Shown: positions 35,680-46,130, numbered from the stretch's first letter. The stretch is 64,000 nt of DNA from Desulfobulbus sp. (GCA_031280615.1 JAITGO010000022.1:124001-188000), one strand, 5' to 3'. Program-made: numbers and translations. The notes: generated by a model from the sequence alone, not told the origin.

Positions 35680-37836
35680 ATGTTTTTCGCATCGATCCGT
35701 TTCAAGCTCATCGTCGGCGGCATCCTGGCGGCGCTCATTCCGATGGCGATCTGCGGCTATGTCGCCATCACCGACGCCACCAAGGCGGTGTCCCAGCTGA
35801 GCCGGACCAACGAGCAGTTCATTGCCGAGGGGACCGCCATGCAGGTCGAGGCCACCCTCGAGGGCGAGATGAAACTCACCGCCGCCTTTGCCGCCCGCAC
35901 CCAGGTCCGGAACGCCGCGGAAGCGGTCAACTCCGAAGGCAACGGCGGGACCGCGGAGACGCTCGAGCTGATCCGCCAGGATATCAGGAAACGGTTCGAG
36001 CTGCTCACCACCAACTATGCCGGCATTTTCATCACCGATGCCGCCGGCACGCCCTTTGCCGAAGCCATGGAGGCCGGCGAGAACCTGCCAGCCTGGAATA
36101 TTCCCGAGCATCCCTGTTTTATCGAGGCCAGAGCAACCAGGAAACCGATATCCGGCGAGATGGTGTTCTCCCAATCCACCCATGAGCCGGTGATGATGAT
36201 CTGCGCGCCGATCTTCACGGAAAACGGCCTCTTCCTCGGGGTTGTCGGCTCATTGCTCAAAGCCCCGGTCCTCACCGACATGATCGTCAAGCGGAAAATC
36301 GGGGAGACCGGCTATTGCTTCATGGTCAACCAGAACGGCATCATCATCGCCCATCCGGACGAAAAGAACATCCTCAAGCTCGACCTGTTACACATCCCGG
36401 CCATGGCGAGCATGGCCCAGGCGATGATCGACGGCAGGGCCGGAGCGGAGTCCTATGTTTTCAAGGGCATCCGCAAGGTGGCCGGGTTCGCCCCGGTCAA
36501 GGGCAAGGGCTGGAGCGTGGCCGCCACCCAGAATGCCGAGGAATTCCTCGCCGGCGTCCTGTCGCTGCGCAACAGCATCGGCCTGATCATCCTGTTTTCG
36601 ATCATGGTGACCTGCGCGATCATTTTCGTGGCCGCCACCTCCCTGACCCGCCCCTTGAATACCGTCATCCGGGGCCTCGAGGACATCGCCCAGGGCAAGG
36701 GCCGAACGGCCCTGTCCAAACGCATCGAGGTCACCTCCAACGACGAAATCGGCATTCTTTCGGAAAAATTCAACCGCTTGATGGAATCGCTCCACAACAT
36801 CGCCAACTTCAAAAAGGCGATCGAGGAGGAAGGTACCCTGGAGGATGTCTATCTGTGCATGGGCGAGGTCTTCACCCGGAAACTGGGGCTTGCACACTGC
36901 TTCATCTTCCAGGTGGCCAACGGGAAGAAGGGCATGTCCCTGACCTATCCGGAACAGGAGGAGGGCTCCGCCGCTCTCTTCTGCAATCCGGAAATTCTCG
37001 AACGGTGCGAGCTGTGCAAGGCCAACCGCATCGGCCACGTCGTGTCCTCGGTCCACTTTCCGGCCGTCTGCCGGCAATTCACCGGGCCGGACGGCACTGG
37101 TCATCATTGCCATCCCATTGTTGCCGGCGGCACCACCGTGGCAGTGGTGATGTTCGTGTTCGAAACCACACCCGCCGCTGCCGACCGGGTCTCCAAGGCG
37201 GAAGAATACATCCATGAATCGCTGGCCGTCATCGAAACCAAGCGCTTGATGCGCTCCCTGCGCGACACCGCCCTGATCGACGATCAGACCGGCATGCACA
37301 ACCGACGCTACCTTCAGGAATATACGGAGAAAATCGTGGCCGGTGTTCTACGCCGGGGCAAGTCGATCGGCCTGATCATGTGCGACCTCGACTTCTTCAA
37401 GCAGGTCAACGACACCTACGGCCATCAGGCCGGCGATGTCGTTCTCAGGGCAACGGCCCAGGTCATCAAGCAATCCGTGCGGGAAGCGGATATCGTCATC
37501 CGGTTCGGGGGGGAGGAATTTTTGATCGTACTCCTGGACGTCGGCACGAACGAAACCCTGCGCATCGCCGAAAAGATCCGGGTGCACATCGAGCAATTGA
37601 CGGTCAAGCTGCCGGAGGCGGTCATCCAAACCACCATCAGCCTCGGGGTGAGCGAATTCCCCCTTGACACCGACACGCTCTGGAGTTGTATTAAATACGC
37701 CGATATCGCCCTTTACCGGGCCAAGACGGAAGGCCGCAACCGCTGTGTCCGGTTCAGCCGGGAGATGTGGACGGCACCCGGCGGCTTGGCGGGTTCCCGG
37801 CCGAGTTCGGCGGCCGCCGCGGCAAACCCCTCATAA
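35680..37836 (+). CDS. Membrane diguanylate cyclase with Cache, HAMP and GAF-like regions
   Basis: This 718-residue protein likely senses a periplasmic ligand and makes cyclic di-GMP. Order: TM1 (about 8-30), dCache-like region (about 35-285), TM2 (about 290-318), HAMP (to about 375), a GAF-like segment with several Cys (about 395-525), and GGDEF (about 545-690). The active site is RFGGEEF with an I-site READ five residues before it. AAGGAG precedes the ATG at 35680, so the longer upstream reading is rejected. It follows the modF-like gene by 127 bases on the same strand. Confidence 0.92.
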   Translation: MFFASIRFKLIVGGILAALIPMAICGYVAITDATKAVSQLSRTNEQFIAEGTAMQVEATLEGEMKLTAAFAARTQVRNAAEAVNSEGNGGTAETLELIRQDIRKRFELLTTNYAGIFITDAAGTPFAEAMEAGENLPAWNIPEHPCFIEARATRKPISGEMVFSQSTHEPVMMICAPIFTENGLFLGVVGSLLKAPVLTDMIVKRKIGETGYCFMVNQNGIIIAHPDEKNILKLDLLHIPAMASMAQAMIDGRAGAESYVFKGIRKVAGFAPVKGKGWSVAATQNAEEFLAGVLSLRNSIGLIILFSIMVTCAIIFVAATSLTRPLNTVIRGLEDIAQGKGRTALSKRIEVTSNDEIGILSEKFNRLMESLHNIANFKKAIEEEGTLEDVYLCMGEVFTRKLGLAHCFIFQVANGKKGMSLTYPEQEEGSAALFCNPEILERCELCKANRIGHVVSSVHFPAVCRQFTGPDGTGHHCHPIVAGGTTVAVVMFVFETTPAAADRVSKAEEYIHESLAVIETKRLMRSLRDTALIDDQTGMHNRRYLQEYTEKIVAGVLRRGKSIGLIMCDLDFFKQVNDTYGHQAGDVVLRATAQVIKQSVREADIVIRFGGEEFLIVLLDVGTNETLRIAEKIRVHIEQLTVKLPEAVIQTTISLGVSEFPLDTDTLWSCIKYADIALYRAKTEGRNRCVRFSREMWTAPGGLAGSRPSSAAAAANPS

Positions 37837-37851
37837 AACGCAGGAGAAATC

Positions 37852-38406
37852 ATGATACTGCCATATCGAGAATACCGGCCCCTGGTCGGCAAGGGTGGCT
37901 GGGTCGCCCCCAACGCCACCCTGATCGGCGACGCGGTTCTGGGCGAGGATGTGTCGCTCTGGTTCGGGGTCGTCTGCCGGGGCGATGTCCACCGCATCCG
38001 CATCGGCGCCCGTACCAACATCCAGGATCTCACCCTGCTCCACATCACCCAGCACGCGGGGGCGGAGCGGGACGATCGGGACGGCCACCCGACGATCATC
38101 GGCAGCGAGGTCACGGTCGGCCATCGGGCCATTCTCCATGGCTGCACGGTGGGCGACCTCTGCCTGATCGGCATGGGGGCGATTATCCTCGATGGCGCGG
38201 TGATCGGCAGGGAGTCGATCGTGGGGGCCGGGTCGGTGGTGACGCCGGGCAAGCATTTCCCTCCCCGTTCCCTGATCATGGGGACACCGGCCAAGGTGGT
38301 CAAGGAGGTCAGCGACGCCCAGCTGCAGGAGATGCAGGCCTCGTGGCGGCGCTACGTGGCGCTGAAAAACGAATATCACGGCGCCGGGCTGGGCGACTGT
38401 TTTTGA
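37852..38406 (+). CDS. Gamma carbonic anhydrase-like hexapeptide-repeat protein
   Basis: A left-handed beta-helix protein of 184 residues with the hexapeptide-type repeats expected for gamma carbonic anhydrases (GDAVLGEDVSLW, RGDVHRIRIG, TVGDLCLIGMGAIILDGAVIG). Candidate metal His ligands are in LLHITQH and TVGHRAILHG. Many such family members are YrdA-like and lack proven hydratase activity. It starts 15 bases after the diguanylate cyclase stop, with AGGAG upstream, so it probably shares that transcript. Confidence 0.85.
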   Translation: MILPYREYRPLVGKGGWVAPNATLIGDAVLGEDVSLWFGVVCRGDVHRIRIGARTNIQDLTLLHITQHAGAERDDRDGHPTIIGSEVTVGHRAILHGCTVGDLCLIGMGAIILDGAVIGRESIVGAGSVVTPGKHFPPRSLIMGTPAKVVKEVSDAQLQEMQASWRRYVALKNEYHGAGLGDCF

Positions 38407-38439
38407 CAGTGGCCGCCGCGTACCCAGCGCCGGCCCGGA

Positions 38440-38736
38440 TCAGAGGACCAAAACCGAGTTGGCCTCGCCAAACGCGTTGGGGGCGTAGCCATCGGCCTCG
38501 ACATCGTTGACCCAGACCCCGCCGTCGAGCACATAGCGAAAGCAATAGGACCGGCCGGCCGGCAAGGAGAGCGTGGCGGAAAAGCTGCCATCCTTGAGTT
38601 TCTTCATGGGCGTCTCCCGCAGCGACCAGTCGTTGAATTCGCCGGCCAACACCGCGGTTTCTGCCTTTTCCTCGTTTTCGTACTTGAAGGTCACGCGGCA
38701 CACCGTTCCGGTTTTGGAATAGCTTTTCTTCAACAT
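38440..38736 (-). CDS. Small isoamylase early-set (AMPK-type CBM48) domain protein
   Basis: The 98-residue product is a stand-alone glycogen-binding domain: VLAGEFNDW, then LPAGRSYCFRYVLDGGVWVNDVEADGYAPN. This module binds glycogen-like glucans; alone it has no catalytic part. AAGGAG supports the start. It converges with the carbonic anhydrase-like gene. A role in glycogen sensing is inference only. Confidence 0.85.
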   Translation of the reverse strand: MLKKSYSKTGTVCRVTFKYENEEKAETAVLAGEFNDWSLRETPMKKLKDGSFSATLSLPAGRSYCFRYVLDGGVWVNDVEADGYAPNAFGEANSVLVL

Positions 38737-38821
38737 GGGTGAGATCTCCTTGCCCGTGGAGGGCGGCTTGACTCAAGTCGTGAAGCAACGCGGCGGTATT
38801 CCGAAAAATACTATAACAGCC

Positions 38822-38838
38822 GCTTGCCTGGGGCAAGC
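38822..38838. promoter_or_regulatory. 7-3-7 inverted repeat upstream of the CBM48 gene
   Basis: GCTTGCC-TGG-GGCAAGC is a perfect palindrome with a three-base centre. On the minus strand it lies next to a TATAGT -10-like hexamer, about 85-100 bases before the CBM48 start, so it could be an operator. The rest of the 278-base divergent gap (38737-39014) shows nothing else. Confidence 0.35.
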
Positions 38839-39014
38839 ACTATCTCGATGGGCCGCTCCCCGGACCGGACGGCCTTGGTATCGACCGAGCCCGATGCGAT
38901 ACCACCAAGTGGCCTGCAAATCCATTGTTCCCTGCACTCGATCCCCTTGTTTTCTCCAGGTAACCCCTTTGCACCCGTCTTTGACTCTCCTTTTTTATTT
39001 CGTGTGAACCAACC

Positions 39015-40292
39015 ATGATGCCCATATCCTCCCCGGTTGAGCAATCCGTCCCACGCCTGCCCGAACTGCTGGCCCCGGCCGGAAATTTCGAAAAACTCGT
39101 CACCGCCATCCACTATGGCGCCGACGCCGTGTATCTGGGGGGCAAAGCCTTCAGCCTCCGCGCCCGCGCCGCCAATTTCGAGGAAGACGAAATGCGGCGG
39201 GCCGTGGCCTACGCCCACGAACGCGGCGTCAAGATCTATGTCACGGTCAACATCTTTGCCCATGGCCGCGACCTGGTACCATTGGAGTCCTATCTGCTCT
39301 TGCTGCGGGAGATCGGCGTTGACGGCTGCATCGTCAGCGATCCCGGCGTGTTGGCCATCGCGCGGCGGCTGGTTCCCGAGTTGCCGCTCCATTTGTCCAC
39401 CCAGGCCAACGTGACCAATGCCGCCAGTGCCCGTTTCTGGGTCGAGCAGGGCGGGGTGCGGCGGCTGAATCTCGCCCGAGAACTCGGCTTGGCCGAGATG
39501 CGGGAGATGCGGGCCGCCACTTCCGCCGAGCTGGAAGTGTTTGTCCACGGGGCGCTATGCATTTCCTATTCGGGACGTTGTCTGCTCAGCCAGTATTTCA
39601 CCGGCCGCAACGCCAACCAGGGCGACTGCGCCCACCCCTGCCGCTACGCCTACGCTGTGGTTGAAGAAAAACGGCCGGGGCAGTATTTTCCTGTAGAGGA
39701 AGACCAGCGCGGCACCTATATTTTCAACTCCCGCGACCTCTGCCTGCTGGACCGCCTGCCGCTCCTGATCGATGCCGGCGTCGATGCGATCAAGATTGAA
39801 GGCCGAATGAAATCGGCAGGTTATGTCGGCGCGGTGGTTCGGCTGTATCGATTGGCCCTCGATTGGATCCAACAGCAACTTTTTTCAGGCCAATCGCTAG
39901 TTAGCCTCGCATTGCCCGAAATTTTTCACAAGGAATTGAGCAAGATCGGTACTCGCGGTCAAACAGAAAACTTTTTTGCGGCCCCCCCTTCATCCGCAGA
40001 CATGTTGTATGATAGAATGAGATTCGAACAACAATTTGTGCCGGTCGGCATTATCCGCGCCGCCGCCCCCTTCCTGATAGAAACACGACATACTATTACC
40101 ATTGGCGACCGCGTGGAATATCTCGGCCGGAGCATCGAAACGGAACCGGTGACGGTCCGTGGCATCCGATTGGAAGACGGCACACCGCTGCACCGTGCGA
40201 ATCCGGGCAACAAAGTGATCCTGCAAACCGAACCTTCACTGACAACCATCGAACCCCATGCCTTGTTGCGCAAAGAGATGAAGCCAGCATGA
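39015..40292 (+). CDS. Peptidase U32 family protein (probable Fe-S enzyme)
   Basis: Despite the name, most studied U32 proteins (TrhP, RlhA, UbiU) help hydroxylate RNA or quinones rather than cleave peptides. This 425-residue member has LPELLAPAGNFEKLVTAI at the start, GADAVYLGGKAFSLRA, and the signature EVFVHGALCISYSGRCLLS. Cys182, Cys189, Cys205/209 and Cys243 match the spacing of the four Fe-S ligands in UbiU-type proteins. It overlaps the next gene by four bases (ATGA), showing tight coupling with the Cys-rich partner. The exact substrate is unknown; TrhP-like tRNA hydroxylation is one option. Confidence 0.87.
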   Translation: MMPISSPVEQSVPRLPELLAPAGNFEKLVTAIHYGADAVYLGGKAFSLRARAANFEEDEMRRAVAYAHERGVKIYVTVNIFAHGRDLVPLESYLLLLREIGVDGCIVSDPGVLAIARRLVPELPLHLSTQANVTNAASARFWVEQGGVRRLNLARELGLAEMREMRAATSAELEVFVHGALCISYSGRCLLSQYFTGRNANQGDCAHPCRYAYAVVEEKRPGQYFPVEEDQRGTYIFNSRDLCLLDRLPLLIDAGVDAIKIEGRMKSAGYVGAVVRLYRLALDWIQQQLFSGQSLVSLALPEIFHKELSKIGTRGQTENFFAAPPSSADMLYDRMRFEQQFVPVGIIRAAAPFLIETRHTITIGDRVEYLGRSIETEPVTVRGIRLEDGTPLHRANPGNKVILQTEPSLTTIEPHALLRKEMKPA

Positions 40293-41368
40293 AACCTTTT
40301 CTCAATGTCCCCTTTCTTCCGGAGGACAAATATGTCGATTTTCTCTGCCAATGTGCCGACGACCTGGACAGCACCTACTTCAGTCTGCTGCACAGCCAGA
40401 TTCTCGACTGCCGCACCCGGATCGAACCGGTCCCGGCGATCAGCCAGGCGGCCAACATTGCGGGTTTGAAACGTCTGCGCGGACCGAAAAAATACGCCCT
40501 GCTCAATAGCCGGTTCTATCTCCCCGATCTTTTGACCGATCCCAGTTTCACCAAGTCGATCCTGGACAGCCTCGACCAATGCCTGGACCACGGCGTGCTC
40601 GACGGCATCGTCTATTGCGACCATTACCTGCTCCAGGCGCTGGCCGACGGTTCTCCCGAGATCGCGGCCCAACTGGAAGCGGTGCCCAGCATCAACACCA
40701 TGCCGGACTCGGTGCACAAAATCGAGGCCCAGCTGACCTATATCGACGAAACCGGCTTCAGGCCGCCCGGTAAGATCATCCTTGACCGCGCGCTCAACCG
40801 CGACCTGGACAAACTGGCCAGGATCAGCCTGACCCTGCACCAGGACCTGCCCGGAATCAAACTCGAGGTGCTGGCCAACGAAGGCTGCCTGCCCTATTGT
40901 CCCTTCAAGCTTTCCCACGATTCCTACATTGCCCTGGCCAACATGGAATGCCGGGATCTGACTCGCAATTTCAACTTTGATATCGGCTGCATGCGGCTGC
41001 TGGACGAACAGCCGCACCGGCTTTTGCAATCCCCCTTCATCCGCCCGGAGGACATCGATCTGTACCTCTACCATGTGGACACGATCAAGTTGTGCGGCCG
41101 CACCCTGGGCGCCGATTTCCTGATCAACGCCATCACCGCCTACCGGGCCCGACGATACGACGGCAATCTGCTCGATCTGCTGGACGCCGCCGCCTGGCTG
41201 GCCGACCGGCTCTATGTCGACAACAGCCTGCTGTCGTTCGATTTCGCCAACCTGCTCTCCCAATGCGACAACCGCTGCGGCCGCTGCGGCTTCTGCCGGG
41301 AATTGTTCGACTCCATCACCCATCCCCTGCCCCCGATGATCAAAGACCTGCGCATGACTGCCGATTGA
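40289..41368 (+). CDS. Uncharacterised Cys-rich protein coupled to the U32 gene
   Basis: I do not recognise a named family. The 359-residue product has two cysteine groups: C200-x3-C204 with C221 and C234 (NEGCLPYCPFKLSHD ... DIGC), and a C-terminal C326-x3-C330-x2-C333-x2-C336 (CDNRCGRCGFC). The first block resembles the Fe-S region of U32/UbiV-like proteins. Two [4Fe-4S] clusters are plausible. No signal peptide or membrane segment is visible. Translational coupling to the U32 gene suggests a heteromeric complex, like UbiU-UbiV, but this is inference. Confidence 0.75.
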   Translation: MKPFLNVPFLPEDKYVDFLCQCADDLDSTYFSLLHSQILDCRTRIEPVPAISQAANIAGLKRLRGPKKYALLNSRFYLPDLLTDPSFTKSILDSLDQCLDHGVLDGIVYCDHYLLQALADGSPEIAAQLEAVPSINTMPDSVHKIEAQLTYIDETGFRPPGKIILDRALNRDLDKLARISLTLHQDLPGIKLEVLANEGCLPYCPFKLSHDSYIALANMECRDLTRNFNFDIGCMRLLDEQPHRLLQSPFIRPEDIDLYLYHVDTIKLCGRTLGADFLINAITAYRARRYDGNLLDLLDAAAWLADRLYVDNSLLSFDFANLLSQCDNRCGRCGFCRELFDSITHPLPPMIKDLRMTAD

Positions 41369-41494
41369 CAGGGACACCCTGCGCGGGTAAGGTGCGGTCG
41401 TTCGCCTGGTCCGCCCCGGCAAATATCTGTCTCGGCGCGGCGCGGCGACCGGTTCGTTGCACCGGACACCCCAGACCTCTTTTGGCGGCCCGAG

Positions 41495-42109
41495 ATGGAA
41501 TCATTTGAACAGCTGTTGACCGAATCGACGCGTATTCACGGCCATATCTGCGCCGGACAGGTGATCGGCGTGCGCATGGCCATGGCCGGACTCGACCGGA
41601 TCGGCATCACCGACCCCAAGAAAACGGAGCGGAAAAAACTCTACGTCCTGGTCGAAATCGACCGGTGCGCCACCGACGCCATCCAGTCGGTCACCGGATG
41701 CAGCCTGGGAAAACGCTCGTTGCGCTGGCTCGATTTCGGCGTCATGGCGGCCACCTTCGTCAACCTCGACAGCGGCCGCGCGGTCCGAATTGTGGCCCGC
41801 GAAGAGGCCAGGACTCTGGCCGAGAGCTATTGTCCGGAAGTGGAGGACAAGTACCAGCGCCAGTTGCAGGCCTACACCGTCATGCCTCTTGACGAGCTGT
41901 TCCTCTTTCAGGAGGTCGAGGTCACGATTCCGGAATGCGCCCTGCCGGGCCGGCCGTTGCGCCGCATCCAATGCGACCAGTGCGGCGACTGGGTCCAGGA
42001 TTGCCGCGAGCGGGAAAAAGATGGCCGCACGCTCTGCAGGGCCTGCGACGGTGAACGCTATTACCGGGTGCTGGACCGGACCAAACCGCAACCCGGCACC
42101 CCCAACTGA
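41495..42109 (+). CDS. FmdE family protein with C-terminal zinc ribbon
   Basis: The 204-residue product has the FmdE signature (HGHICAGQVIGVRMAM, then DRCATDAIQSVTGCSLGKR) and a C-terminal zinc-ribbon with CDQC and CRAC. FmdE was named from formylmethanofuran dehydrogenase operons of methanogens, where it is not needed for catalysis. Here there are no other fmd/fwd genes, so the role is open; metal or cofactor binding linked to molybdenum/tungsten enzymes has been suggested for the family. Nothing upstream overlaps it. Confidence 0.85.
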   Translation: MESFEQLLTESTRIHGHICAGQVIGVRMAMAGLDRIGITDPKKTERKKLYVLVEIDRCATDAIQSVTGCSLGKRSLRWLDFGVMAATFVNLDSGRAVRIVAREEARTLAESYCPEVEDKYQRQLQAYTVMPLDELFLFQEVEVTIPECALPGRPLRRIQCDQCGDWVQDCREREKDGRTLCRACDGERYYRVLDRTKPQPGTPN

Positions 42110-42125
42110 ACCCCGCCCGCCTGCC

Positions 42126-43112
42126 ATGGCGGCCCTTGACCTTCCCCTCCCCATGAGCGCGAACCGCCCGCGCCTCCGGAGCTTCAGCCATCACTGCCGC
42201 GAACGCTACGGCCAGGCTATCGGCAAGATTCCGCTCGACCTGGGCCATCCCTGCCCCAACCGAGAGCGGGGCGGTTGCCTCTTCTGCCGGCCGGCCAGCT
42301 TCACCCCTCTTTCCCTGCGCCCCAGCGACAGCCTGGACCAACAAATCCGACGCGGCAAACGCCTGCTCCTCAAAGGCCGGTTCCACCATTATCTCGCCTA
42401 TTTTCAGCAGGAGACCCCCACCGCCCTGCCCACGGCCCGGCTCATCCCCGAGCTGGCACGGATTCTTGCCGATCCGGCTTGCCTGGGGACGATCCTTTCC
42501 ACCCGGCCCGATGCCATCGCCGACGATCTACCCGCCGGCCTGGCCGATCTGGTGCGGCGCTGCGGTAAAACCTGTCTGGTCGAACTGGGCTTGCAGTCGA
42601 TCCACGAGCGCAGCCTGTGCCTGTTGAACCGCAACCACAGCCTGCCCGATTTCCTTGCGGCCCTAGCCAAGCTGCGGGCCGTGGACGGACTGGAGGTCGG
42701 CGTCCACCTCATACTGGGGATTCCGGGCGAAACGGAGGCGGACATGCTGGCCACGGTGCGCACCGTCGGCGCCCTTCCGATCCAGGCCCTGAAACTGCAC
42801 CATCTCCAGGTCATCGCCGACACCCCGCTGCAGGATTTGTACTGCCAGGGCCGGGTGCCGGTGTTCACGCGGGAGCTGTATCTCGAATTGCTCCTGCGCC
42901 TGCTCCCCCATATTCCCTCCCACATCACCCTGCACCGCCTCTGGTCCACGGCCCATCCCGGCCTGCTGGTGGCGCCGCAATGGCATTGCCTGGCCGGCGA
43001 GTTGAGCCGGCAGCTTCGGCAGCACATGGAAGCGCGGGGAATCTGGCAGGGGCAGGCGGTGGACGGACGGAACGGATCAGCCGAAGAAGAGCAATCGTTC
43101 CAGCAGGGATGA
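42126..43112 (+). CDS. TIGR01212-type radical SAM protein (YhcC-like)
   Basis: A 328-residue radical SAM protein. The cluster motif is the unusual C-x7-C-x2-C form, CPNRERGGCLFC, typical of the YhcC/TIGR01212 group. It continues with LVELGLQSIHERSLCLLNR and GVHLILGIPGETEADM. The reaction is unknown. The ATG at 42126 and one at 42153 (MSANRP) both lack a good ribosome site. The 3' end overlaps the convergent spermidine-synthase-like gene by 36 bases. Confidence 0.87.
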   Translation: MAALDLPLPMSANRPRLRSFSHHCRERYGQAIGKIPLDLGHPCPNRERGGCLFCRPASFTPLSLRPSDSLDQQIRRGKRLLLKGRFHHYLAYFQQETPTALPTARLIPELARILADPACLGTILSTRPDAIADDLPAGLADLVRRCGKTCLVELGLQSIHERSLCLLNRNHSLPDFLAALAKLRAVDGLEVGVHLILGIPGETEADMLATVRTVGALPIQALKLHHLQVIADTPLQDLYCQGRVPVFTRELYLELLLRLLPHIPSHITLHRLWSTAHPGLLVAPQWHCLAGELSRQLRQHMEARGIWQGQAVDGRNGSAEEEQSFQQG

Positions 43113-43868
43113 ATGGTTGGTGCGGCGCAACCGCGTGAGAAAGGGAGCGAAATCGATGCCGTAGCGTTGACGGAAATCGGCACTGCGCTTTCGGGCGCGC
43201 CGGAGCGTTGCCCGGGAAATATCGTCGGCAAAACCCAGCAGGATCACGTTGCTCCGCTTTTTGACCTGCATCCGCAGCAGCCGGCCCGCGCAGCCCTCCC
43301 AGGCCGCGCGCACGACCTGCTCGTACAGCTGACGCTCGCCGCTCCACACGTTCACGGCCATCACCCCCTCGGGATGGAGGCAGGCGACGAGTTCCCGATA
43401 CAGGGCGGGATCGGCCAGGACCGGCGCCATGCATCCCGGTCCGAAGATGTCGAGGAAAGCGACATGGTAGCTGGAGGGCGAGGCGGAACGGAGAAACGCC
43501 TGCGCATCCCGGTGGATGACTCGCAGTCCTTCTTGTTGGTGCGGCAGTAGGAAGGCGCCATGGGCCAGTTCGATCACCAGCCGCTCCTTCTCCACGATGT
43601 CGATCCGGGCGTCGGGGTGATGATGAAGCAGGAAATGCGGCAGGGCACCGCCTCCCAAGCCGACGACGAGAAAGGATTGCGGCCGGGGATGGAGCAGCAG
43701 TGCGGTGGCCATCCACCGGGTATAGGCAAGCTGCAGCTCCCAGGGGCGGCTGAGGTCGATGCTGGTCTGGCGCTCTTCGGTGCCGAAGCGCAGGCTCCGC
43801 ACCCCGTCCTCGTCGGTGACCAGCACCGGGTGGTCCTCGGTTTGGCCGTTATACACCAGCTGGCGCAT
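43077..43868 (-). CDS. Spermidine-synthase-like methyltransferase-fold protein
   Basis: A 263-residue Rossmann protein related to SpeE: FLVVGLGGGALPHFLLHHHPDARIDIVE is the nucleotide-binding loop, split here by its GGG turn, and VIHRDAQAFL and AFLDIFG follow. The N-terminal beta domain seems reduced. Catalytic Asp residues of true spermidine synthase cannot be verified by eye, and no speD or ADC gene is adjacent. Many such proteins are uncharacterised. The start at 43868 (MRQLVYNG) lies immediately after the yajC-operon terminator. Confidence 0.8.
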   Translation of the reverse strand: MRQLVYNGQTEDHPVLVTDEDGVRSLRFGTEERQTSIDLSRPWELQLAYTRWMATALLLHPRPQSFLVVGLGGGALPHFLLHHHPDARIDIVEKERLVIELAHGAFLLPHQQEGLRVIHRDAQAFLRSASPSSYHVAFLDIFGPGCMAPVLADPALYRELVACLHPEGVMAVNVWSGERQLYEQVVRAAWEGCAGRLLRMQVKKRSNVILLGFADDISRATLRRARKRSADFRQRYGIDFAPFLTRLRRTNHSSLLERLLFFG

Positions 43869-43881
43869 CGGATTTGCCCCG

Positions 43882-43921
43882 AAAAAAAAGGCCGCAGCTC
43901 CGAAAACCCGGGGCCGCGGCC
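43882..43921 (-). terminator. Rho-independent terminator after yajC
   Basis: On the minus strand a 13-bp stem (43921-43909 with 43902-43890; one G-U and one mismatch) is followed by eight T residues (43889-43882). It ends the FKBP-tgt-yajC transcript just before the spermidine-synthase-like gene. Confidence 0.85.
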
Positions 43922-44050
43922 TGCGATGAGCCGTCAACAAACTGCCTGGCCGGAGCGATCCGCCCCAAAAGGGCGATCACCATCCGGAGGCGGCGCACAA
44001 TCTCACATTATTTTCATGCACGATGAAAATCAGTTACACCTCTTGAGGCT

Positions 44051-45546
<1,496 letters not shown>

Positions 45547-45560
45547 TTAAGGGAGTGAAA

Positions 45561-45983
45561 TTATTCGACCCGGAGAATGGTGCCCTCGAAGTGGAGCACC
45601 TGGCCGGCGAGCGGGTGGTTGAAATCGATGGTCGCGGTCGTCTCGCCGATGGCGGCCACCATGCCCTGCAACTCCTGGCCCTCGGGCCCGACCGCGGTGA
45701 GGATCAGGCCCGGCTGCCGAGCCTCCTCGGGCACGTGTTCCAGGGGCACCTCGATCAAGGCCTCCTCGATCACGGCCCCGTAGCCGTCCTCCGGCTGGAT
45801 GCTCACCTTGAAGGAATCCCCCGCTTTTTTCCCTTCCAGAACCCGTTCCAGGCCGAAAATGAGCTGCTCCTCGCCATGGGTGTAGGTGAGCGGTTCCCCG
45901 TCGGCGCTGGATTCCACGGTCTCGCCGCTGTCCAGGCTCAGAGTGTAAGTGATGGCCACGGTGCTGCCTTGGCTGATGATCAT
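45561..45983 (-). CDS. FKBP-type peptidyl-prolyl isomerase (SlyD-like)
   Basis: A 140-residue cytoplasmic FKBP of the SlyD/FkpB group: VAITYTLSLDSGETVESS, then EGKKAGDSFKVSIQPEDGYG flanking an inserted chaperone-like flap (residues about 75-120), and FNHPLAGQVLHFEGTIL. It lacks the His-rich tail that gives E. coli SlyD its nickel-binding role. GAGGACACC precedes the start. A start 60 codons upstream is possible but has no support. Confidence 0.88.
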   Translation of the reverse strand: MIISQGSTVAITYTLSLDSGETVESSADGEPLTYTHGEEQLIFGLERVLEGKKAGDSFKVSIQPEDGYGAVIEEALIEVPLEHVPEEARQPGLILTAVGPEGQELQGMVAAIGETTATIDFNHPLAGQVLHFEGTILRVE

Positions 45984-46101
45984 GGTGTCCTCGGAGGAAA
46001 AGGGGTCGGCCGGAACATGCACAGGAACATGTACAAAGCCGGGGATATCCGTCTGGAGTCTGGCCGCTGTCCCGCCCGTGCGCGGCAGCCGCATGCGCAC
46101 A

Positions 46102-46130
46102 GCTATAGCCTGCCCGGTGGACAATTGCAA
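46102..46130 (-). promoter_or_regulatory. Putative promoter for the FKBP-tgt-yajC operon
   Basis: On the minus strand TTGCAA (46130-46125) and TATAGC (46107-46102) have a 17-base spacer in the 183-base gap before the FKBP gene. Confidence 0.4.

Noticed and set aside
39959..41422. Long minus-strand open frame of 487 codons
   Set aside because: Antisense of the U32 pair; residue pattern shows no domain.
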